Source: Volvox africanus
Taxonomy: Eukaryota; Chlorophyta; Chlorophyceae; Chlamydomonadales; Volvocaceae
Reading direction: 5' to 3'
Assembly (NCBI GenBank): GCA_030268105.1
Contig: BSDZ01000079.1
Span: 5,292,001-5,356,000, forward strand
Length of the DNA: 64,000 bases
Position 1 is the first letter of the stretch, and each line of letters starts with the position of its first letter. This document shows, piece after piece, positions 55,901 through 64,000 of the stretch. The position numbers and the translations under genes were made by a program. The notes beneath the pieces were generated by a model that was not told the origin of the DNA, ran no database searches, and saw only the letters and a program-made list of their open reading frames with translations.

Positions 55901-58583
55901 TCACTACAGCCGCCGCTAGGGCCATGGAAGGCCGGCATTTATGCAGTACATTGCTCCGGAACCGAGTGCCGCGGCTAAATTGCGCCCCGCCCTGGCCCCC
56001 CCCACCTCCCCCCATCCTCCCTCTCCGTCTCCCTCTCACCGCTGCTTGGGGCGGCAGCGTGGGGGGCCGGCGGGGGCGGGGAGGAAGCGGGCGCGCAGGA
56101 GCTGGGGCCGTGCAGTGGCGGCGACAACGTTGGCGGAATGCCGCCGACAGCTTCATCGTGAACGTTCGTGACAATCTCTATGAGAGCGCGTGTGCATGCG
56201 ATAGCGCGCGTGTTCAGAAGTGATGGGGATGTTTCGGTCCCTATAGATTAAACCTCGGGAGTGAAGGAATGCCCTCTAGTGCTGCATGATTTGAGATGAA
56301 ATGAACTGATGACAAGGAGTGGACCCCACTCGGGGTTGACGGAAGAGCAAAGCCGACCCCCCCATTGGGGCAGATTTTGCTTTAAAAGGGCCTGATCACG
56401 CAGCATACGCGGCTGGGGTCCTGTTTTCCCGCATCTATGATCTGCAACGCTTGTAATCCCTCCTTACTTTGTCTTACTGCGAGGACTGAATGGGGGGGGA
56501 GGTATTCTGGGAGTCACCGTCACGGGCCCCACCATTCCCATTTCTTTAAACTGCGGGGGATCATCGCTGGCTGTCTTAGGGTTCATGTTGGGACAGGACA
56601 GAAAAGGGCAGGGCAGATCAGATCAGGGCAGGGCAGATCAGGACGGGGCAGGGCAGGGCAGGACATGAGGATCAGGACGGGGCAGGGCAGGGCAGGACAT
56701 GAGGATCAGGACGGGGCAGGGCAGGGCAGGACATGAGGATCAGGACGGGGCAGGGCAGGGCAGGACATGAGGATCAGGACGGGGCAGGGCAGGGCAGGAC
56801 ATGAGGATCAGGACGGGGCAGGGCAGGGCAGGACAGGGCAGGACAGGACAGGGTGGAGCTGCAACTGACCAGCCTCAAACCGCCAAGTTAGGTTTGCAAA
56901 ACAGCTCGTTAGGGCTCGTTAGGTTACAAACTCCCTTTGCTGGTACCCTTACAAAGCCTCAAAAGCTACAAACCATAACTACTTGGTTACCCGTTTAGGG
57001 CGCATTGCATCCTAGGGTGCCATCTACCTCCCATCCACCCGTTGCACCCAAATCCTCTTCTTGTCCGCCTTTCATGTAACTGCAACCCTAGAACTCCAAA
57101 ACCTCCGCATGCTTCACCGCTGGAACTAAGAATGGGGCGACTCTCTCTGGCGTTGGCGTGTGGGTCGTTTCGCTCGTTGTTGTTCGTTGCATAATGTTCA
57201 GGATGTCGTACAATATCACCACTTGAGGTAGACAAATGCACAGACAGATAGACAGACAGCCAGAGAGTCCCGATACATCGAGGGAGTGCGCAATGTGATA
57301 GCAACGACGCACCCACTTCAATCCACTGCCGTGGATTAAAATGGCTACTTAAAATCAATGTTGGCGAGGAATTGTGAGAAGGGAGCCTCTTTCAGCTCTT
57401 GCTGAACGCTTCCGTGAACAGATTTTCTCCAATGCACAGTTTTCCCTTCACCCCACCAATCCCAACCTGCACCTGAGCCCTGCGCCGTCCCATTGCACCG
57501 GGCCACCTCCACCCTCTGGGCGAGGCTCCGAAACCAAGAGGACAGATGGGCAGAAAAGCTACGAGGACAACGGGAATGGGGTTTCGGTATGCCGCGGTTG
57601 GGGTACCGGTTGGGAACGGTCCTTCTGTACCCAACGAGGGTTGGAGATATCAGACGTCGTCAAGCGTACGACAAACCAACAACCACTTCCGTATACTTGC
57701 TGCAGAGTGCAGATTCCCAGTAACCCGTTTTGCGGTCCACACCAATGACCCCCCTCCCCCGCAGGTTTGTTTTCAACCCCATAACTCACAAAGCAGACAC
57801 AAGTCACAAAGTTTTTGACCCAATAGTGTCGTACAACGTGGCGCCTTTCTTGTAACGCAATAATCAAGGAACGTAGACGAGCTCACATGTTCGAACGTTC
57901 GTACAATAATCACATGTTTAGAATGGTCACACATTGCGCTTTTGATCACATAGATGAATTTCATGCTGGCCCTGACCAACCGATTCCGATTCCTGCGCTA
58001 CGCGAGGTTCACACGCCACACGCCAAACAAACCTGCCGAACCCCAGCTGTCCAATCCGTAAGTGTTGCCCACCGATTAAGCCAACAGGCCAGCGGATTCG
58101 GGGACTTAAAAGCCCTCACTTGTCCTCCTCTTCCGCCCCGTTGTGACTGCCTACCAACCCGCGGCTTCTTTTTATGCCAGAAATGTGCACGTGCAAGCCA
58201 TACCTTACACCCTTCAGCGGTTCCGGAGCTGCCGTGCAATATACTGCAAAACTCCAATGCAAATACAGCGCATACCTGATGTTCAATTTTGACCTAAGGG
58301 CCGCATACTTCGTTGGCGTTAACCCGGATTCATGCAATCTGGATCTCCTTACCTGTACTGCAGTACGACATGCACAGCATGGGTAGATTTCCCGGCCCCC
58401 TCATGGGTATGCTGCCGGAACCGCCACTACACTAACGTAGCTGTGCGAAAGGCCAGCATTAACACTCGCCGCCACAGCGTTTTGGGGGACGCGTCGCTTT
58501 CCACAGCAACAATCTCGAAGTCAGCAGTCGCTGCTAGTGCTCGCAAGTGTTACTGCAGTTGCTGCTCCCTCCGCTGTGGCTAA
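55901..58583. other. Intergenic region between the convergent GPHR and HRGP genes
   Basis: It should contain both 3' UTRs and also holds a 34-base minisatellite at 56636-56850. Beyond that I see only short open frames with no recognisable protein. Confidence 0.6.
56636..56850. repeat. 34-base G-rich minisatellite
   Basis: Five to six near-identical copies of a 34-base unit containing GGGGCAGGGCAGGGCAGGAC and ATGAGGATC, decaying into GGGCAGGACA repeats at the right end. It is intergenic. Confidence 0.9.
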
Positions 58584-61500
58584 CTAGCTCACTGTTCCAT
58601 CCACAAAACTTGCGTCCTGCACGTGGGATAGCCCCGCAGATAGCTCCTCGGCCTGGCTTTGACGTTGTTGCTCGTCCCCTCGGCTTTGCTCGTCCTGCTC
58701 GTCCAGTGGCTGCTGATGGTTTCCAAGTTCAGCACCTCCATCGGTTCCGTACACACGCCCCGACTCGGTCTCAGAATGTCCCTCTTCTATGGGCCACGTG
58801 ACCTTGGAGACCTCTGTGACGGCGACAGCGTCGTTGTCGTACAGGCTTGTGCGATCCGTACCATGCACCATCGCCGCTGCCGGCAGTAGCGGTCGCAGCA
58901 GCGGTCGGCCGCCACCAGTGTAGCCTTGCAACCACTCTTCCGTTGCTCCTCCTCGTCCCTCCTCCTCTTCCTCCTCTTCCTCCTCTACATCCATCACATA
59001 TCGAGGTGCAACTGCCGCATTCTCAGCGAGGAATGCCACATCATCAAAGCCGCCCGCGGTAGTGGATACGTCAAGTACTGCACGCCGCCGCCCAGCTGCC
59101 CTACTGGCTGTCAACGGCCCCGATCCCGCGCACATTAGCGCCGGCAGATTGATCTGATCATAACCGACAGGATCCGTCAATCCAGGGGCGGCAAAAATTG
59201 CGGAGGAGCGGTTGCACGGCAACGAGAGTATCTTTGCCAGCGTGTTGGCACGGTTGGCAGTTGCGAAGCTAGTGTAAAAAGTAACAGCGTCGTACATTGT
59301 ACGTAGTACGACAATGACCTTGGCGCCAGTGGTGGGAGGGTTGTTGAGCTGGCAGGTAGGTCCCGACGTGAGCGTTACGCCCGCGGGGATGGCGAGTGTC
59401 GCGAGTGTGGCCAGTGCCGTGCAGTGACTGGTGGTTAGGGACGTTGTTAATAACGTGTCCACACTGAGAACGACGGACCGCTCGATAACCGAATCGGTTG
59501 CGGCGGCTGCGGGTGGTGGTAGGTATGGCGATGAGGCGGACTGCTGCAAGGCTCGGCGCCCGGTGGTTGTGGTGGTTGAGGCAGTTACGCACTGAAGCGC
59601 AGGAACGTTACGCTGGTCAAAGACCCGTGGTTCAGTCAAACCCGGTGCGGCAAAGATTACGGACGAACGGTTGCACGGTAAAGCAAGAATTCGTACAATG
59701 GTGTCGGCACGTGTGCTTGTGGCGTATGCGTCGTAAAATGTTAACGCTTGTGATGACGTGGCCAGTACGATAATGACTTTAGCACCGGTGGTTGGCGGGT
59801 CATTGAGCTGGCAGTTGGGGCCGGACGTCACATTGACGTTTGGCGGTTTTGACTGTTCGGTAATTACAACGAGTGCCGTACAATGGGCGTTCGTCAACGG
59901 CTTGGTCATCAGTGTGTCGACGCTCATGATGACAGTACGATTGCTAAGGGTGACGTTACCGGTAGGCGGAGGTGGCAGCAACGAGGGCGGCGGCGGCAAG
60001 GGTGCGGGTGGCGGAGGCTTTGGCGTGCGGGGAGCTCGCGGCAATGGCGGCTGACTCGGACTTGGTGCTGGCGGCGGCTTCGGCGGCGATTTGGGCGGGC
60101 GTGGCGGCGGCAAGGGCAGGTTTGCAGGCCTAATAGGAGTGGAGGGCGGCGGCGGTGGCGGCTGCCGAGGCATCCTTGGCGGCCGTGGACTGGGAGGTGG
60201 ACTTGGCAACGGCGGCGGCGGCGGCGGCGGCCGTGGCGACCGTGGAGGCTTAGGGGACGGTGGCTGCGGTATGGTTGATTGTGGCGGCGGGAAGCCCGGT
60301 GGAGGCGGCGGTGGCGAGACCTTGGACAGCGGTAGTGGCCGCGGTGACGGCGGTCTGGGATTCGGAGATGGGGGCCGCCGGGGTATCGGTGGCGGCTCTC
60401 CGGGTCTATTAGGTATGGACGGCGGCGGAGCGTCGTAATCACCGGGCGACGGCGGCAGCGGCCGCGGTGGCGGCGACGGCCGCGGCGGCTTGGGCGAGGG
60501 GGCCGGTGGCGGCAAGTTAGCCGGTGTCGGTGGCGTTGGAGGATCTGCTGGAAATAGAGGCAAGTACGGAATGGAAGGAGATCGCGGCGGCCGCGGCGGC
60601 GATGGCGGCCGCGGCGGTGACGGCGGCGACGGCGGCAACGGCGACGGCGGTGACGGCGGCGACGGCGGCAACGGCGACGGCGGCGGAACATTGATACCTG
60701 GTATTATGGGTGTTGACGTCGGCGGCATCGGTGGAGACTGGCATCTGAGGCTGGGCAAGTCACGTTTATCCCAGGCCTTAACGCCGACTTCGTTGCCGGA
60801 GGTGTCCGTATATGCCAAGAAGATTATTGAGTCGCACTGAATACCGAATTGCGCCGCCATCACATCGGTGGCTCCCTTGTTGAACAGCCCAAGCATAGAT
60901 TTGGCCCCACGATCAAGGGAGGCGAAATCCAACCTGGCCTCAATTGTAGTGTTGGCGGGATTGGTAAAGCTGCACCGCGGATCTGGCGACACGGGCGTCA
61001 AATCCGCCAATCTATAACTGTACCGCAAAACAAATTTGACGGCGTTGCAATCGCTATCTCCGTGCTGCGCAGGCCCCGCGTAAAGCACCCGCCAAATGAA
61101 GGAAAATGATGGCGGCGGCGGCGGATTGGGTAGCTGCGGGGGCGGACTTGGCACCGGCGGTGGCGGCGGCGACGGCGACGGCGGTGGAGGTCGCGGTGGC
61201 GGTGACGGCCTGGGCGGCGGCGGCGACGGTGGGGGGGGCCGCGGCGGCGGCAATGGCGATGGCGGCGACGGCGGCGGTGGCAGGCAGTACAAATTCGACC
61301 ATTGTGGATCCTGTACGTCAAGGGAGTTGTCCGGAACTCGCCGTGAATCGCCGTTCCCTTGGACGCGAATTGTCGTACCACATGGCAGTCCCAGGTCATC
61401 TACCAGGTTTTTGAGCTGTATGGAAGCAGGCTGTGAAGGGATCGGGAAGATGGTGTCAATGAATAACGTCGCGGAGGAAGGGAGAAGGTCGTATGTAAAC

Positions 61501-63881
61501 CGGATGAAGCAGGAGGTAGGGGCCGATAAGCGGATCTCACAAGTTGGTTCTGGACGGGTTCGCGGAATATTGCTTAACCAGGCTTTAAGTGTCGGCATTA
61601 GATTCGTACAAGTCGTCGCCAAGTCAAAGAGCTTCGGGGTGTCAATGATGACCTCAACCTTCACCGCCGGCGGAGGGCTCGGCGGAGGGCTCGGCGGCGG
61701 CGACGGAGCAGGCGGTAGCGGCGGCTGCGGTCCTGGCGGCGGCGACGGCGGCGCAATGCAGTTGGGTACGGAAATGGGGTTGTTGAGCGGGCTTGGGTTG
61801 CTGGAGGACCCCACAGTAAAGTTGGAGGCCGTGTCAGCGGCGCAAACGGTACCATCGCTGAAGTACCTGGCAAGCCGTACTCGTATGTCAATGTACAGCT
61901 GTGTGCTTTCCGTGAAGAGATTGACGGGAGTCCCCTGACATCCAGGAAGTGCCGTACCACTGGCACATACACATGCTCCCCCCGGGTAGTTGGGACTGAT
62001 GCTGTACGTGGCGCCCTCCGCCGCGTTGCATACCCTGGTCAAGTCCACCGCAAGCGTATAGCAGGAGTAGAAGCCGGCCTTCGTTACCACGTCGACGTAC
62101 TGGGGTCGGGAGGAGGCGATCGCGGAGTTGGCGATTCCGATGGAAACAAAGTTTTTTGCCAGGTTCGGGTTCGTATCGAACATATAGTCGCAGTTAAAAA
62201 CCAAAGTGATGTACAACCGTGCCGTATACGTGATGAAGATGTATGCCGTACCAACGACGGTGCTTGCGTTTGCGCTGCCAACGATGCCGCGAATGTCGTA
62301 CGCTCTGACGCCATCGGCGGCATTGCAGATGCTGGTGGTAGGGAAGAACGTGGCTCCAGGGATGCTTGTTACTGATCCAAAGTTAGGCAGCAAGCATGTG
62401 CTGCTGTCCCGATAAAAATTATCGACGGTGGTGATTTGCTTTTGAAGAGATCAGGGGGTATCAAGGGGAGAGAAGGCAAAGGGGCAGGGGCCGGGAAACA
62501 TGAGGGGGAGTTAGAAACGAAAAACGCCGAAATTGGGGAAACCCTAAGGATGTGTGAGATCAGAGGGTGTGCGGGTATAGGTTCTGGATCCGCCACATCT
62601 GGCCTGAAAACTCTTGAGAAGGTTCCTGGCCACTCCTCTCCCTTTCCATCCCCTCCTTTACTCCTTCTTCCCTTCCCTTCCCCTCCCCACCTCTCTCGCC
62701 TAACAACAACCTACAACCCCAACTAACCATGCACCTTGGAAAGGGGCCCCATCTTTGGGTCCATTTGATGTACACGAATACGTGCTCCCGCCGTACACGA
62801 GCCATGCCCCCAACCATTCCAGCACTCAGCACTGCCTCCAAGAAGGGGGGAGGGTGGTAGTCAAACCGCAGAACCAAAACATCCCCCCGCTCCCGCACAT
62901 ACACAACACAACACAACACAACACAACACAACACAACCTTCACCGCCAACACCACATGCCAGCGCCCATGCACGGTACCCTCTGCCGCACCTCCTCCCGT
63001 ACAAATCCCCAATTTCATCAGAAGTGAAACCGTGTCCAAAGATACTGCCGTACAGGTCACCTTCTGACTCGAACTCTGCAGTTTCCGATGCAGTCCCATA
63101 AGAGCAACAGAAACGGCAAACCCTTGACTCTGTCCCGCCCCGCAGCTCCCCGCGCTACTGACGTGCGCCCAGTTCCATGACTCATGGGCGGGCCCATCAT
63201 AACCGCCCGCTTTCAATGTAAGGTACGTGCGGAGCTCGGAAGCCCGGGTTCCTCCCCTTCGAACAACAGCGGGTGGGCCCATGGGTCGCACCCTGATCAC
63301 TTCCCCCCCGACATCCCTTACCCCTGCTGCTACTGCCTCACCGTGCCGAGCGATGAACGTGTACATTTTCGTATACGCCCTCTACAAACTTCCAACTAAA
63401 GTTACTCCTCACTTGTTTATCAGCACTATCTGTACGGCCGAAACACACACGCATACTGGAGATCTTTGCGTCAGCGGGTAGACCCCAACAACATCGCCCA
63501 ACGACATCGCCCCGCGACGGGTTCCTCACCCCCAATCTTTACGGTGGCCTTCCTCTTCTCCACACCTATTAACCTCACCCCTCAACCTCACCCATTTTCC
63601 TATCTCTCCTCCATTTGTTTGGCTAACCCTTCTCGTCCCCTATTCATACCAACTCCAGGGCCCCTCACCGAGCATGATGTCCCAACCGTACAGATGGGAC
63701 AAAGGCCGCTGCCAGTGTACGTGTTGCAGTAGTATGTGGGCGTCAGGGTCATCACCGGCGCCAAAACGGCTCCGAAAACCAGCAGAATTGCCAGCAAAGA
63801 GGGCGCGCCGCTGCATCTAGCTCCTCTGCTCGCAGCTCGATGCTGTATCCCACGCAATAAGGTTTTGCGTGAAAGATTCAT
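58584..63881 (-). CDS. Secreted hydroxyproline-rich matrix glycoprotein with repeated Cys domains (model incomplete)
   Basis: One huge exon runs from an acceptor near 62403 to the stop at 58584 (about 1,270 residues). A first exon at 63881-63669 begins with ATG and encodes 71 residues: a basic N-terminus, a hydrophobic signal sequence (SLLAILLVFGAVLAPVM) and a Cys-rich start (YYCNTYTGSGLCPIC). Exon 1 ends in phase 0 but the large exon needs phase 2, so one or more small exons between them are unresolved; 62831-62735 is one candidate. The large exon has a Cys-rich N-terminal domain (about residues 1-215), then four domains of about 115-130 residues that each contain a central C and end with LPC...L.C spacing. 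They are separated by SPP/PPSP linkers, the longest about 260 residues. The last two domains are close tandem copies. The tail is acidic (nine Glu in a row). The architecture is like volvocine pherophorins and cell-wall HRGPs, but I did not see a clear pherophorin domain. Confidence 0.8.
62904..62938. repeat. (ACACA)n pentanucleotide repeat
   Basis: Seven or so copies of ACACA in the unresolved intronic part of the HRGP gene. Confidence 0.85.
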
Positions 63882-64000
63882 ATGATATTTGATGTCACAA
63901 ATATTTATTCTGCGTATGAAGAATGCAGCGGCGCTAGCGACGCTACGCGTCGCTCGGCGCCGAGTCGCCGTTTACGCTCCCGTTGTCGGGATCATTGCGC
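63882..64000. promoter_or_regulatory. Upstream flank of the HRGP gene
   Basis: Only 119 bases upstream of the predicted HRGP start codon are in the window. They presumably hold 5' UTR or proximal promoter on the minus strand, and no specific element was recognised. Confidence 0.35.

Noticed and set aside
60091..60840. Plus-strand Gly-rich open frames opposite the HRGP exon
   Set aside because: They are the complement of proline codons in the SPP linkers.

Overview
The window is nuclear DNA from a green alga, most likely a volvocine (Chlamydomonas/Volvox group). Five lines of evidence support this: intron-dense genes with GC-rich exons and AT- or repeat-rich introns; interstitial TTTTAGGG/TTTAGGG repeats; a proline-rich SPP/PPSP extracellular-matrix glycoprotein; a plant-type pseudo-response regulator with a CCT domain; and a phosphate transporter with a very long hydrophilic loop. 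The species cannot be fixed from sequence alone.

Five protein-coding genes were modelled by hand by joining GT-AG exons. (1) 2330-21898, plus strand: a very large bacterial-type alpha-2-macroglobulin (A2M)-like protein, about 2,050 visible residues in 30 exons. Its N-terminus is not found, no thioester motif is seen, and it ends in an EGF-like module. (2) 25726-36879, plus strand: a pseudo-response regulator (PRR) of the circadian-clock type, 1,549 residues in 19 exons, with an N-terminal pseudo-receiver and an internal CCT domain. (3) 41461-50179, minus strand: a PiT/PHO4 sodium-phosphate symporter, 1,069 residues in 15 exons, with a 13-base microexon and a 542-residue low-complexity loop. 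(4) 51304-55900, plus strand: a Golgi pH regulator (GPHR/GTG) multipass membrane protein, 519 residues in 9 exons. (5) 58584-63881, minus strand: a secreted hydroxyproline-rich matrix protein with repeated cysteine-bounded domains. Its signal-peptide exon and main exon are clear, but the middle of the model is not.

For genes 2, 3 and 4 every splice phase closes from ATG to stop, and gene 1 closes from its first visible exon to its stop. That internal consistency is the main support for the models. The genes look unrelated in function (a secreted or surface protease-trap-like protein, clock, phosphate uptake, Golgi ion homeostasis, matrix), and there is no sign of an operon-like arrangement.

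The rest is intergenic or intronic. It contains many simple repeats and minisatellites, a 5'-truncated non-LTR retrotransposon with a 19-base target-site duplication (23297-23906), an inverted repeat built on telomeric motifs (19641-19783), two pairs of dispersed intronic repeats, and a 315-base pure purine tract inside a PRR intron. No tRNA, rRNA or CRISPR was recognised. The most unusual object is the A2M-like gene: a bacterial-style architecture in an intron-rich algal gene, lacking the thioester and carrying an EGF-like tail.
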